From Dehalococcoidia bacterium (GTDB taxonomy: Bacteria; Chloroflexota; Dehalococcoidia; Lucifugimonadales; UBA3495), in NCBI GenBank assembly GCA_022827095.1, contig JAJDTP010000009.1, forward strand, positions 1 through 64,000: 64,000 nucleotides of DNA, read 5' to 3'. The notes beneath the pieces are model-generated. The model was not told the DNA's origin. It ran no database searches and saw only the letters and a program-made list of their open reading frames with translations. Shown one piece after another: positions 44,466 to 53,422 of the stretch. Both the position numbers and the translations under genes were made by a program. Within the stretch, counting starts at the first letter, position 1; each line of letters begins with the position of its first letter.

Positions 44466-44591
44466 GCGTACCCAGTTTCCCCCACCTGTCATTGCGAGCG
44501 CAGCGTGGCAATCTCGTGATGGCAACAGGATCTCTTCCAGCAACGAGATCGCCACGTCGCTGCGCTCCTCGCGACGACAAACTGGGTACGC
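44466..44591. mobile_element. MITE-like palindromic element, GCGTAC family (126 bases)
   Basis: Perfect 13-base terminal inverted repeats GCGTACCCAGTTT/AAACTGGGTACGC. The interior has TGTCATTGCGAGCGCAGCG and CAACGAGATCGCCACGTCGC. It has the same length as the 37082-37207 copy. It occupies part of the 411-base gap 44351-44761; after it lies a possible promoter (TTGCTT 44606, TATGAT 44628, 16-base spacer) for the ATPase genes. Confidence 0.8.
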
Positions 44592-44761
44592 TTGAGCATG
44601 TCCATTGCTTGCAGCGGTATGCTGCCTATGATACCGTGGCTCAACCTAGAATCGCGGGAACGTAGTGCGTCCGGCGATCACGATAACGTATTAACAGTCC
44701 GCACAGAGATACCCATCAGATTGGCCAGTGAGCAAAGCACTCACCCAGGAGGAGGTTTGCA

Positions 44762-45805
44762 GTGGACCCGCTGTTGGAAGTCAAGAATCTGCAAACGTAC
44801 TTTTTCACCTACGAAGGCGTGGTCAAGGCGGTTGACGATGTGTCCTACGAGGTGATGCCCGGCGAAACGCTCGGGCTGGTCGGCGAAAGCGGATGCGGTA
44901 AGAGCGTCAGCGCCCTATCGCTCATGCGCCTGATCCCCGACCCGCCTGGCAAGACCGTGGGCGGCGAGGTCATGTTCGACGGCGAGGACATCCTGCAGAT
45001 CGACATGGACGATATGCGCCGCATACGCGGGGCGAAGATGGCCATGGTGTTCCAGGAGCCCATGACCTCGCTCAACCCGGTGCTGACCCTGGACCGGCAA
45101 CTGACCGAGACCATCCAGTTACACATGGGCAAGAGCCGCGATGAAGCCCGCAAGGACGCGGTCGACCTGCTCGCCAGGGTGGGCATTCCCGACCCGGAGC
45201 GGCGCATCCGCCAGTATCCGCACCAGTTCAGCGGAGGCATGCGCCAGCGCGTCATGATTGCCATGGCGCTGAGCTGCAACCCGCGGCTCATCATCGCCGA
45301 CGAGCCCACCACGGCGTTGGACGTGACCATTCAGGCGCAGATCCTGGAGTTGATGAAGTCGCTGACCCAGGACCTCGGCGTCGCTCTGATCATCATCACG
45401 CACAACCTGGGCGTCGTGGCCCGCTACGCCGACCGGGTGAACGTGATGTACGCCGGCAAGATCATCGAACGCGGTTCGGCCTTCGAGATCTACACCAATC
45501 CCCGCCATCCCTACACCGTCGGGCTCCTGGACTCGGTTCCGCGGCTGGACCAGCGACTGATGGACGACGAGGGTCAGGCGGCCAAACTGGTGCCCATCGA
45601 AGGTCAACCGCCGGACTTGGTCAACCTGCCCCAGGGGTGCTCCTTCCGCGCCCGCTGCCGCTTTGCCATCGACAAGTGCGTCACGGAAGCGCCGCCGCTG
45701 ATGCCGGTGGAGAGCAACAATTCCGAGGAGCCCCACGTGTCCGCCTGCTGGCGCTCGGAAATCCTCGGCGTGCAGGCGTTGAGCTACGCCATGGGAACCG
45801 GCTAG
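44762..45805 (+). CDS. dppD: oligopeptide ABC transporter ATP-binding protein, DppD/OppD type
   Basis: A 347-residue ATPase. Walker A GESGCGKSV, Q-loop MVFQEPMTSLNPV, signature FSGGMRQRVMIAMAL, Walker B RLIIADEPTTALDVT, H-loop ITHNLG. The C-terminal Cys-containing tail (CSFRARCRFAIDKC) is the oligo_HPY zinc/iron-binding extension of the family. GTG 44762 has AGGAGGAGG upstream. It works with the paralogue that follows and, by inference, with the permeases at 37304-39562. Confidence 0.92.
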   Translation: MDPLLEVKNLQTYFFTYEGVVKAVDDVSYEVMPGETLGLVGESGCGKSVSALSLMRLIPDPPGKTVGGEVMFDGEDILQIDMDDMRRIRGAKMAMVFQEPMTSLNPVLTLDRQLTETIQLHMGKSRDEARKDAVDLLARVGIPDPERRIRQYPHQFSGGMRQRVMIAMALSCNPRLIIADEPTTALDVTIQAQILELMKSLTQDLGVALIIITHNLGVVARYADRVNVMYAGKIIERGSAFEIYTNPRHPYTVGLLDSVPRLDQRLMDDEGQAAKLVPIEGQPPDLVNLPQGCSFRARCRFAIDKCVTEAPPLMPVESNNSEEPHVSACWRSEILGVQALSYAMGTG

Positions 45806-45872
45806 AACCTCAATCCAAACACCGTCATTCGGTATCGATGGTAAATGTCGGTCCTGACAAGGGAGTTTCACG

Positions 45873-46913
45873 ATGACGACTGCTGAAATGCCCCAAACCG
45901 CTGCCACCACTCCGGCGGCGGAAAACCTGCTGCTGGACGTCCGCGACCTCAAGATGCACTTTCCCGTAACGTCGGGCATCCTGTTTCAACGGGCGGTTGC
46001 CTACATCAAAGCCATCGACGGCGTGAATTTCACCGTGCGTCGCGGCGAGACCCTGGGGATGGTCGGCGAGTCCGGCTGCGGCAAGACCACCACCGGCCGC
46101 TGCATCCTGCGTCTCTACCGCCCCACCGACGGCCAGATCTGGTTCAACGGCGTTGACATCGCCCAGGCCAAAACCGGCCAGATGCGGGCCATGCGCCGGC
46201 AGATGCAGATCATCTTCCAGGATCCCTACAGCTCGTTGAACCCGCGGATGACCGCCGGCAACATCATCGGCGAACCGCTGGCGGTGCACGGGCTGGTCAA
46301 CAACAAGCGGGAGTACCGCGAGCGGGTGGCCGAACTGCTCAACAACGTTGGCTTGAATCCGTATATGGCCGACCGCTTCCCGCACGAGTTCAGCGGCGGG
46401 CAGCGCCAGCGCATCGGGGTCGCCCGCGCCCTCAGCGTTGACCCCGACTTCATCGTTTGTGACGAGCCGGTTTCGGCGTTGGACGTGTCCATCCAGGCGC
46501 AGATCATCAACCTGCTGGAGGACCTCCAGGAACGGTACGACCTCACCTACCTGTTCATCGCCCACGACCTGTCGGTGGTGCGCCACATCAGCGACCGGGT
46601 CGCGGTGATGTACCTGGGCAAGATCGTCGAGATCGCCGACCGCAACGCGATCTACGAGAATCCGCAGCATCCCTACACCCGCGCGCTGCTTTCGGCGGTG
46701 CCGATCCCCGACCCGGTGCTGGACGCCCAGCGGGAACGGATCATCCTTTCCGGCGAGGTTCCCAGCCCGCTGAATCCGCCCAGCGGCTGCGTGTTCCACC
46801 CTCGCTGTCCCATCGCTACGGACGACTGCACGCGGGTAAATCCGGAAGCCCGGGAGGTGCTACCCGACCACGTCGCGGCCTGCATCAACGTGCCGGGGTA
46901 CGGCCCTTACTGA
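45873..46913 (+). CDS. dppF: oligopeptide ABC transporter ATP-binding protein, DppF/OppF type
   Basis: A 346-residue ATPase. N-terminal [25 protein letters not shown] is the OppF hallmark; Walker [14 protein letters not shown]-loop [13 protein letters not shown], signature [15 protein letters not shown], Walker [16 protein letters not shown]-loop AHDLSV. A Cys tail ([15 protein letters not shown]) closes it. It lies 67 bases after dppD and ends at an intrinsic terminator. Confidence 0.92.
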   Translation: MTTAEMPQTAATTPAAENLLLDVRDLKMHFPVTSGILFQRAVAYIKAIDGVNFTVRRGETLGMVGESGCGKTTTGRCILRLYRPTDGQIWFNGVDIAQAKTGQMRAMRRQMQIIFQDPYSSLNPRMTAGNIIGEPLAVHGLVNNKREYRERVAELLNNVGLNPYMADRFPHEFSGGQRQRIGVARALSVDPDFIVCDEPVSALDVSIQAQIINLLEDLQERYDLTYLFIAHDLSVVRHISDRVAVMYLGKIVEIADRNAIYENPQHPYTRALLSAVPIPDPVLDAQRERIILSGEVPSPLNPPSGCVFHPRCPIATDDCTRVNPEAREVLPDHVAACINVPGYGPY

Positions 46914-46936
46914 CACATCCACAAAGGGCACTCATA

Positions 46937-46970
46937 ATACCCCGGGAGCGATGCTGCCCGGGGTATTTTT
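46937..46970 (+). terminator. intrinsic terminator after dppF
   Basis: Perfect 10-base-pair stem ATACCCCGGG/CCCGGGGTAT, 10-base loop, then TTTTTG. It lies 24 bases after the dppF stop. A textbook rho-independent terminator. Confidence 0.85.
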
Positions 46971-47024
46971 GACAGCCTCACTACCCGGCCTTACCCTGTT
47001 TCGATATAGCGCAGGAGGCTCGCT

Positions 47025-47222
47025 ATGTGGGATAGGATCTTCATATTGTCGATGGTTGTGTTCTTCATCGGCATGGTGGTGGTGCTTACGGGCGAATTCG
47101 TAATGCCCGATTGGGAACCGGTCACCATAGTCATCGGAGGTTCGGTAGCGGCGTTCGCCGGAATAGCCGGCGCGGTGTCGGGTATAGTGTTGGTCTTGAC
47201 TACCGATTTCCGGCCTAACTAA
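47025..47222 (+). CDS. small membrane protein, two TM segments
   Basis: 65 residues with hydrophobic segments FILSMVVFFIGMVVVLTGEF and VTIVIGGSVAAFAGIAGAV..., plausibly two helices. GCAGGAGG lies before ATG 47025. No family recognised. It ends TAATG, overlapping the next small membrane protein, so the two are co-translated and likely form a complex. Confidence 0.6.
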   Translation: MWDRIFILSMVVFFIGMVVVLTGEFVMPDWEPVTIVIGGSVAAFAGIAGAVSGIVLVLTTDFRPN

Positions 47223-47422
47223 TGGGCCTCTTCTCATTAGCCGCCAAAGCGATATTAGTGACCCTCGGTTTGGTTGTAACGGCCTTGGCTCTGGCGGCTG
47301 TGGTAGTAATTTTCGCTCGTCTTGATATGGACCCTCTTAATGTTCTGTATGTAATGGCGGCGCTCATCACTATATCCGGCGCCATCATATCGCTGGTTAG
47401 ATGGATGTCGCGGCGAAGATAA
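47222..47422 (+). CDS. small membrane protein, two TM segments
   Basis: 66 residues: AKAILVTLGLVVTALALAAV and VLYVMAALITISGAIISLV, followed by a positively charged tail RWMSRRR that favours the cytoplasm. Its ATG overlaps the previous stop (TAATG). No family recognised. Confidence 0.55.
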   Translation: MGLFSLAAKAILVTLGLVVTALALAAVVVIFARLDMDPLNVLYVMAALITISGAIISLVRWMSRRR

Positions 47423-47451
47423 TATACTGCATGGGCACACCGAGGATGAAA

Positions 47452-48219
47452 ATGCGTTTGGAAAACAAGACAGCAATGATCACCGGCGCCAGCCGCAACA
47501 TTGGCGCCGAAATCGCCCGCACCTTTGCCCGCGAGGGCGCCAACCTGATCCTGAACACGCGGCAATCGGCCGAGGAACTGGAGGCGGTAGCCGCCGAATG
47601 CCGAGAGCTGGGCGCCCAGACCCATACCGTCATCGGCGACGTTGCGGACCCCGACCGCGTGGCCGACATGGTCGCGGAGGGCATCGACGCCCTGGGGACG
47701 GTGGACGTGCTGGTGAGCAACGTGGCGGTGCGCCCGCACAAACCCATCCTGGATGTGACGGTTGAGGAGTGGCAGAGTGTCATGGCCACTAACCTGCACT
47801 CCGCTTTCTATCTCATCCACGCAGTGCTGCCGGGAATGATCGAGCAGGGATCAGGCAGCATCATCGGACTGGGCGGGCAGTCGGCCATCACCGGTCGCCC
47901 CGACACCGCGATCGTCACGACCGCAAAGACCGGCTTGCTGGGACTGATCCGTGCCGTTGCCGCCGAGTGCGCCCAGTACGGGGTGCGCGCCAACCTGGTG
48001 AACCCCGGTTCCACCGACACGGCACGAGCCCATCCCGAGTGGTATCCGGAGTTCCAGGACGTGGCTCGCGGTTCCGACCAGCACCTGCAAGAGATCCCTC
48101 TGGGCCGTCAGGGTACGGTGCAGGACATCGCCAACGCCTGCCTGTTCTACGCCAGCGACGAGTCGTCCTACATCACCGGCGACCGCATGAACGTCGTAGG
48201 CGGGCGTTACATCGTATAG
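47452..48219 (+). CDS. SDR family oxidoreductase
   Basis: A 255-residue classical short-chain dehydrogenase. TGASRNIGAEIARTFA is the cofactor motif, and the active-site region is GLGGQSAITGRPDTAIVTTAKTG, where the usual Y-x3-K Tyr is not evident although a Lys is, so catalysis may differ. It ends GDRMNVVGG. I chose ATG 47452 (RLENKTAMITGAS) with GAGG upstream; in-frame ATGs at 47401, 47431 and 47446 exist. Confidence 0.8.
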   Translation: MRLENKTAMITGASRNIGAEIARTFAREGANLILNTRQSAEELEAVAAECRELGAQTHTVIGDVADPDRVADMVAEGIDALGTVDVLVSNVAVRPHKPILDVTVEEWQSVMATNLHSAFYLIHAVLPGMIEQGSGSIIGLGGQSAITGRPDTAIVTTAKTGLLGLIRAVAAECAQYGVRANLVNPGSTDTARAHPEWYPEFQDVARGSDQHLQEIPLGRQGTVQDIANACLFYASDESSYITGDRMNVVGGRYIV

Positions 48220-48261
48220 AGCAACGAGCCCGACATCGATGGCGCGACTGGCCTCGGCGGT

Positions 48262-49242
48262 CTAGCTTCCGTAGGCTCGCTCCAGCACGGCGTCCAACTG
48301 TTCCCTGGTGTAGCGGTACTCCTGGGTGCCGGGCTGCTGGATGGTGAAGTGGGCGCAGGCGGCGCCAATCTGGGCGGCGCGCTCCAGTTGACGCAGCGTG
48401 ATGGACCCGAAGCTGCCGCCGGCATTGGCATGGGCGGCGACCACCGGGTGGATCAGGCCCAGGATCAACCCGCCACGGAAGGCGTCGCCGGCGCCGGTGG
48501 GGTCCACCAGGTTGTCGGTACGGACGGGCGGAACAATCGCCTGACCTTCCGGAATGGTGACGCGAACTCCCTGCTCGCCCAGCGTGGTGACGAGGACACC
48601 GGTAAGTTCCAACAATCCGGCATCGTCGCGCCCGGTCTTTTCCGAAATGAGGGCCATTTCGTAGTCGTTGGCGATCAGCAGGTGCGAGTTGGAGATGCAT
48701 GCGGCGAGCCCGTCGGCATCCCACGCGGGGAGCGATTGGCCGGGATCGAATATGGTGTAGATGCCGGCGCGGTAGGCGTCGGCGGTGAAGTTGGCCATGT
48801 CGGTGAGGTTACCGGGACCGACGATGTTGATGGCGTCGGCGGGGTTCACCTTTCCGAAGTCGAAGCCGGTGGCGTGCTTCATCGCGCCCGGGTTGAATCC
48901 GGTAATCTGATTATCCGCGAGATCGGTGACGATGAAAGCGGAGGCGGTGGCCTCTTCGTCCACGATGCGGATGTCGCCGGTTGGGATGCCGTTGTCAGCC
49001 ATCCAGGTGAAGTAATCGCGGTAGTCGGAGCCGATGGCGGCGACGATGCGAGGTTCCTGTCCCAGCATCGCCAGGGAGTAGGCGATGTTGCCGGCGGTGC
49101 CGCCGAAGTAGGCGTTGAAGCCGTCCACCGTGAAGCTGAGGTTGATCTGGTGGACCCGCTCAGGGACGATATGGTCACCGAAGCGTCCGTTGAACGTCAT
49201 GATGCGGTCTATGGCGAGAGAGCCGGAGACTAGTATCTGCAT
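48262..49242 (-). CDS. PfkB family carbohydrate kinase
   Basis: A 326-residue ribokinase-like kinase. N-terminal SGSLAIDRIMTFNG, FGGTAGNIAYSLAMLG (PfkB signature 1), and C-terminal DPTGAGDAFRGGLILGL (signature 2, catalytic Asp, anion hole). Members include ribokinase, adenosine kinase and fructokinase; the wide substrate pocket (GFNAYFGG) recalls the adenosine kinase-like branch of actinobacteria and Chloroflexi. Substrate uncertain. Convergent with the SDR gene. Confidence 0.85.
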   Translation of the reverse strand: MQILVSGSLAIDRIMTFNGRFGDHIVPERVHQINLSFTVDGFNAYFGGTAGNIAYSLAMLGQEPRIVAAIGSDYRDYFTWMADNGIPTGDIRIVDEEATASAFIVTDLADNQITGFNPGAMKHATGFDFGKVNPADAINIVGPGNLTDMANFTADAYRAGIYTIFDPGQSLPAWDADGLAACISNSHLLIANDYEMALISEKTGRDDAGLLELTGVLVTTLGEQGVRVTIPEGQAIVPPVRTDNLVDPTGAGDAFRGGLILGLIHPVVAAHANAGGSFGSITLRQLERAAQIGAACAHFTIQQPGTQEYRYTREQLDAVLERAYGS

Positions 49243-49280
49243 GGTGTCGAGTTCCTTTGGTCGAGATTTAAAACGAGTAG

Positions 49281-49958
49281 TCAGCAGCCCCAGCGGCCGG
49301 CAATCTGGCCGGCGAACTGCACGGGTGAGCCCGGGCCGATTCCACGAGCCTCAGCCTGGCCGGCGTTGATCTCCAGGATGAAGCGAACCGGGCCGGTGGA
49401 CGAGTAGCGCGGCAGTTGGTCGCGCGGAGAGTCCAGGGGTGGGTTCGGCACGTCGTTTGTCACGCCGTCGACGACACAGTCCGCCCTGATCCACACCATG
49501 TCCAGCGGGAAGTGCATGTCAGGCATCCAGAAAGTACGCGGTGCATCCGCTTCGTAAACGAACAACATGGCTCGGTCCGTGTCGAGTGATTGGCGACCGG
49601 ACAGGCCCTGAACTCGTTCCTCCGCGGAAACCGCCAGGTCCACCATGTACACGGCCTCCCCGATGATCACGAGAGGCGCATCGGGCAATGGGGTCGCAGT
49701 GGGAACGGGGGTATCCGTGGGAGTGGGAACGATTGTCGGCGCCGGTGTTGGCGTTGGTGTCGGCGCAGGGGTAGGGAGCAGAGTCATTACGGGTGGCGCC
49801 GGAGCCGTCGCGGTAGGGGTTGCCGATAGGACGGTTGGCGCCGGCGTGGCGTTTGACGCCGGGTCTGAGGCGCACGCCACAACAGCAACGGCCAGCGCAG
49901 CAGCCATCAACCCCCGCGTTATCGACGCGAGGGCGGGTCTCCAACTGTGATACCCCAC
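49281..49958 (-). CDS. DUF192 lipoprotein with Pro/Thr-rich linker
   Basis: 225 residues. Signal segment ending AVAVVACASD (lipobox V-A-C), then about 60 residues of PTPTPAPT-type repeats, then a DUF192 domain (MVDLAVSAEERVQGLSGR; FWMPDMHFPLDMVWIRAD; ILEINAGQAEARGI). DUF192 proteins are secreted or periplasmic with a small beta fold; function unknown. The low-complexity linker suits a spacer between the membrane anchor and the domain. It follows the HpaI-like gene by 11 bases on the same strand. Confidence 0.8.
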   Translation of the reverse strand: MGYHSWRPALASITRGLMAAALAVAVVACASDPASNATPAPTVLSATPTATAPAPPVMTLLPTPAPTPTPTPAPTIVPTPTDTPVPTATPLPDAPLVIIGEAVYMVDLAVSAEERVQGLSGRQSLDTDRAMLFVYEADAPRTFWMPDMHFPLDMVWIRADCVVDGVTNDVPNPPLDSPRDQLPRYSSTGPVRFILEINAGQAEARGIGPGSPVQFAGQIAGRWGC

Positions 49959-49969
49959 CGGCGATCGTG

Positions 49970-50755
49970 CTAACCCAACTCGGCGCGAATGTCGCTAATC
50001 CGCTGCTGCAGGGAACGCAGCAGCACCGCTGTGGGCGGCGGAGCGACGTGGGTGTAGCCCACACCCATGGCCTGCAGCTCCGACGCGGTCAGGGGAAACG
50101 CGGGATGGTTCATGGGCATGGACAGCTTGGCGCCCCCGGCGGCCTTGACCTCGTCGGCCAGCTCCTCCAGGCGGGCGCGGATGACCGGGCTCTGCGGGTC
50201 GCGGATGCCCATGTACTCGGAAAAGTCGGTGGGGCCGATGGACACGAGGTCGATGCCGGGAAGCGCGGCGATCTGGCCGATTTCGCTGATGCCGCGCTCG
50301 TCCTCAGTCATTACGGACAGGATGATGTTCTCGTTGGACGTGCGGGTGTGCTCTTCCCAGCCGACCGTGCCGAAGCGGGCGGCGCGGGTGCCGCCGGCGC
50401 CGCCCCGATGACCCATGGGGGCGTATCGCACGGCGTCCACGGCGCGCTTGGCGCCCTCGAGGCCGTCGATGTGGGGGATGATGATGCCCTGCGCCCCGGC
50501 GTCCAGCAGGCGCAGGATGAGGTTCTCGTCGTTGCCGGGAATGCGGATCATGGAGGTCACGCCGGCCAGGTCCGCGGCCATGATCATCTGGTTGATCAAA
50601 CCGAGGTCGAAGGTGGTGTGCTCCATGTCGATGAACGCTGCGTCGAAGCCGGCCAGGCCGATGATCTCGATCACCTGCGGGTCGGCGAAGGTTACGTAGG
50701 TGCCCAAGGCGAGGCGGTTTTCGCGCAGCGCGCGTCTTACTCGGTTTTCCTGCAT
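49970..50755 (-). CDS. HpcH/HpaI family aldolase
   Basis: A 261-residue class II (metal-dependent) pyruvate aldolase. The family's Arg/Asp/Glu sites lie in FDAAFIDMEHTTFDLG, GVTSMIRIPGND, GAQGIIIPHIDG and VSIGPTDFSEYMG. It cleaves 4-hydroxy-2-oxo acids, often in aromatic degradation. Absence of neighbouring meta-cleavage genes leaves the pathway open. Confidence 0.85.
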   Translation of the reverse strand: MQENRVRRALRENRLALGTYVTFADPQVIEIIGLAGFDAAFIDMEHTTFDLGLINQMIMAADLAGVTSMIRIPGNDENLILRLLDAGAQGIIIPHIDGLEGAKRAVDAVRYAPMGHRGGAGGTRAARFGTVGWEEHTRTSNENIILSVMTEDERGISEIGQIAALPGIDLVSIGPTDFSEYMGIRDPQSPVIRARLEELADEVKAAGGAKLSMPMNHPAFPLTASELQAMGVGYTHVAPPPTAVLLRSLQQRISDIRAELG

Positions 50756-50806
50756 TTGATGATGCTCCTCAGAGGAGATGGTGTAGCGGCGGGGAGGTCA
50801 GCCGGG

Positions 50807-51094
50807 TCAATCTGACGTCTCGTGGGCCGCCGGAGTCTGCACCTGCTTTACGCCATATTTCGCCAGGATCGCATCGACGAAGGGTTTGAGCACTACTTCG
50901 GCCTGCTCAATGTTGAGCGCCACCGCCGATGCCTCGTCATCCTTATCGTAGTAGACCAAAACACCGTCGGCCATCTCTTCGGCGTCCTCGCGTGTTCGAC
51001 CGTTTTCGATGTATAGCGTCTGAGTGTCAGGAATGTATACCACTCGAGCTTCAGGAAGCGGTTCCAACTCGATACGTTTCACCTTGCGGACCAT
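50807..51094 (-). CDS. DUF2283 domain protein (putative antitoxin)
   Basis: 95 residues with the DUF2283 layout: DTQTLYIENG, a turn, DAEEMADGVLVYYDKDDEASAVALNIEQAE. Such proteins sit downstream of small RNase- or DUF4258-type toxins. Its ATG overlaps the 3' end of the upstream gene by 16 bases. It is probably the antitoxin or immunity half of a pair. Confidence 0.65.
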   Translation of the reverse strand: MVRKVKRIELEPLPEARVVYIPDTQTLYIENGRTREDAEEMADGVLVYYDKDDEASAVALNIEQAEVVLKPFVDAILAKYGVKQVQTPAAHETSD

Positions 51095-51414
51095 GGGCCC
51101 CCTCCGTATTGACGGTCCAGTCTGCGGTCCCGGTACGCCGTGTGGAACTGGCCGGTTTCAGGCGTGCCGATGAAAACGACCTTGATCCACCGACGGCTCA
51201 GCAGCACACGACCAACGAGGATGGTAATCTCTCGGCCGCCATTGATTTCAGTATACCGGTCGTAGGGATCCGCGATGATCCGCATAACCCATTCGGGGAG
51301 TACGTCACTGTGCCGCTCGGCGAACGTTGCCCCATGGCGCGGTGTTTTCGGCAGTCGTGCGAACGCGAGCCGTAATCTGGCGTCTTCATCGGAGGCGTCA
51401 AATCCGTGAGCCAA
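51079..51414 (-). CDS. small protein paired with DUF2283, possible toxin
   Basis: 111 residues from TTG 51414, which has GGAGGT nine bases upstream. No exact family recognised. The C-terminal half looks like a compact beta sheet with conserved-looking residues (RHSDVLPEWVMRIIADPYDR; RRWIKVVFIGTPETGQFHTA; YRDRRLDRQYGGGPW). This is reminiscent of BrnT/DUF4258-type toxins, where an Arg/His core acts on RNA. The frame remains open to 51630 but without coding character. Confidence 0.5.
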   Translation of the reverse strand: MAHGFDASDEDARLRLAFARLPKTPRHGATFAERHSDVLPEWVMRIIADPYDRYTEINGGREITILVGRVLLSRRWIKVVFIGTPETGQFHTAYRDRRLDRQYGGGPWSAR

Positions 51415-51437
51415 AGATGTGACACCTCCGAGGTTGG

Positions 51438-52529
51438 TTATGCCGCCGCGCCCGTGAGGTGTGCCACCTGGGGCATTACCTTGTTGGCGAGCAGGCGGGT
51501 GGAGTGTTCCCAGGCCGCGTTGTTCTCCGATTGGTCGTACACCAGCATGAGGAGGCCGCCGAACCCGCCCACGTCGCCGTACAGGCGGTTGATCTTCTCG
51601 GCGACCGTGTCCGGCGAGCCGATGAGCCACAGGTGCTCGGCCATGTACTCGATGTTGACCGCCTCGTCAGGTACCTCGTCGTCGTGTTTGAAGACCTTCA
51701 TCAGGTCAAACTCGCGGAACAGCGGCAGCAGGTAGTCGTGCCAGACGCGGCCCAGCATGCCGTTGAGGGCTAGGTCGAGGGCCTCCTCGTCGGTGTCTGC
51801 AACGTAGACATCGCGAACCAAACGCCAGTCGGCGCGGGACGGAGTGCGATTGGTGCGTGCGGCGCCTTCCTCGATGGCCTCCCAGTGGCTGCGGCAGTAG
51901 TCGGCGTTGAGCGCCAGGCTCATGGGGATGAAGCCGCGCTCGCCGGCGATCATGAGCGTGGGCGACTTGTAGCTGACCGACGCCACGCCGATGGGCGGAT
52001 GGGGTTGCTGGTAGGGCCGCAGGAAGAATTCCAGGGTGCCGTACATGGGTTCCGGGATGCTGACGTTCCAGTACTTGCCCTTGTATTCGAATGGGCCGTC
52101 GTTCTGCCATATCTTCAGGATGATATCCAGAGACTCGCGGGTCATGTCCCGGTGCTCGCCGTTGTTGCCGTCGACGTCGAACAGCGCCCAGTCGCTGGGC
52201 AGTCCGCTGGCTCCCACGCCGAACAGGAAGCGGCCCTGGGAGATGTGGTCCAGGTAGGCCACGCGGTGGGCCAACTCCGCGGGATGATGGAAGGGCAGCA
52301 GATGGGCGCCTGAACCGAGCTTGATCCGCTTGGTCTTCATCAGCGCCTGTGCGATGAGTAGGTCCGGAGCAGGTATGGGCTCCCAGGGCGAAGTGAAGTG
52401 CTCGCCGATCCAGGCTTCGTCAAAGCCCAGTTCATCACACAGGGCCAGGTAGTCCAGGTCCCACTGGTGGGCATCGTAGATGTTCCGTTCCGGCGGATGC
52501 GACGGCATCATGAACAGTCCGTACTTCAT
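51438..52529 (-). CDS. LLM class flavin-dependent oxidoreductase
   Basis: A 363-residue luciferase-like enzyme. LGFDEAWIGEHFTSPWEPIP, KLGSGAHLLPFHHPAELAHR, GRFLFGVGASGLPSDWALF and GKYWNVSIPEPMYGTLEFFL. Its pattern (E-H-F-T) differs from the M-L-N-E-H-H copies, pointing to a separate subfamily with limonene-monooxygenase-like features. ATG 52529 follows GGGGAGG. Confidence 0.88.
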   Translation of the reverse strand: MKYGLFMMPSHPPERNIYDAHQWDLDYLALCDELGFDEAWIGEHFTSPWEPIPAPDLLIAQALMKTKRIKLGSGAHLLPFHHPAELAHRVAYLDHISQGRFLFGVGASGLPSDWALFDVDGNNGEHRDMTRESLDIILKIWQNDGPFEYKGKYWNVSIPEPMYGTLEFFLRPYQQPHPPIGVASVSYKSPTLMIAGERGFIPMSLALNADYCRSHWEAIEEGAARTNRTPSRADWRLVRDVYVADTDEEALDLALNGMLGRVWHDYLLPLFREFDLMKVFKHDDEVPDEAVNIEYMAEHLWLIGSPDTVAEKINRLYGDVGGFGGLLMLVYDQSENNAAWEHSTRLLANKVMPQVAHLTGAAA

Positions 52530-52664
52530 GGCTCCTCCCCGTACAGGATGTGTCCGGCGTCCGGGCCGGCTTCAGGCTCAGGTGGTTGGCGTACCATAGC
52601 ACAATTCGGGCCGGGTTGCCGTCCGTGCTATAGTGCCGCATTCATTCATGGCGTGGAGGCAAAT

Positions 52665-53096
52665 TTGACCACAGTACAAACCGGCAACAGAGTACGGGTA
52701 CACTACACAGGCCGCCTGGACGATGGCGAAGTTTTCGACTCATCAGAAGGCGGCACACCCATGGCCTTCACCGTCGGGGGCGGTCAGGTGATACCGGGAT
52801 TTGAGAACGGTGTCGTCGGAATGGCCGTCGGAGAAACCAAAACCGTCCGAATTCCTAGCGCCGAAGCTTACGGCGAGCACCATGCTGACGGCGTGATGCG
52901 GGTGCCACGCGGCGAGTTCCCTCCTGACATGCCGCTGGAAGTTGGCGCCAGCGTGCAAGGGCAGCAGCAGAACGGGCAGGTGGTGAACTTCAGCATCATC
53001 TCCGTCGATGACGAAGCGGTAACCCTGGACGCCAACCACCCGCTGGCCGGCAAGGACCTGACCTTTGACCTTACTCTGGTGTCGATAGAAGGCTAA
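52665..53096 (+). CDS. FKBP-type peptidyl-prolyl cis-trans isomerase (SlyD-like)
   Basis: A 143-residue isomerase. VRVHYTGRLDDGEVFDSSEG, FTVGGGQVIPGFENGVVGMAVGE, AEAYGEHHADGVMRVPRGEF, and the IF-like flap HPLAGKDLTFDLTLVSI match the SlyD-type insert. It lacks the long His-rich tail of E. coli SlyD. I chose TTG 52665 with GGAGG five bases upstream; GTG at 52653 is an alternative. Confidence 0.88.
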   Translation: MTTVQTGNRVRVHYTGRLDDGEVFDSSEGGTPMAFTVGGGQVIPGFENGVVGMAVGETKTVRIPSAEAYGEHHADGVMRVPRGEFPPDMPLEVGASVQGQQQNGQVVNFSIISVDDEAVTLDANHPLAGKDLTFDLTLVSIEG

Positions 53097-53140
53097 CCAG
53101 CTTGAAAACTGGCTCCATCACGCATGAAGCGCAACCAGAA

Positions 53141-53422
53141 GTGAGACTGTTTCTCCGGTTGCTCCGGTATGCTCACGCTGATGTGGTGCGAGTCTTCATC
53201 ACCGGAGCAATTTGCGAAGTGTTCTTGGTCATCGTCTAGCTCGTGATAAAGAGCACAGCAGGGGATGACCCTGACTTGAAACCGACATCGATTGTCTTGG
53301 TTAAAGTAATTCTTTATGCCGAAGTCGGTACGGCAATCTTGACGATTTTGTTTGCTGTGGCGCTTACCGCAGGTTACGTTCGGAACCGTATCTCGAATTC
53401 CTCCGGCTCAGCCGCGCGCTGA
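53141..53422 (+). pseudogene. possible broken small membrane protein gene
   Basis: A GTG-initiated frame (VRLFLRLLRYAHADVVRVFI...) is interrupted by TAG at 53237-53239 and continues in frame with a hydrophobic stretch (VILYAEVGTAILTILFAVAL) to TGA at 53420-53422. It overlaps the opposite-strand gene at 53364-53679. The second part could be a 59-residue protein from GTG 53243. Coding status is doubtful. Confidence 0.25.
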
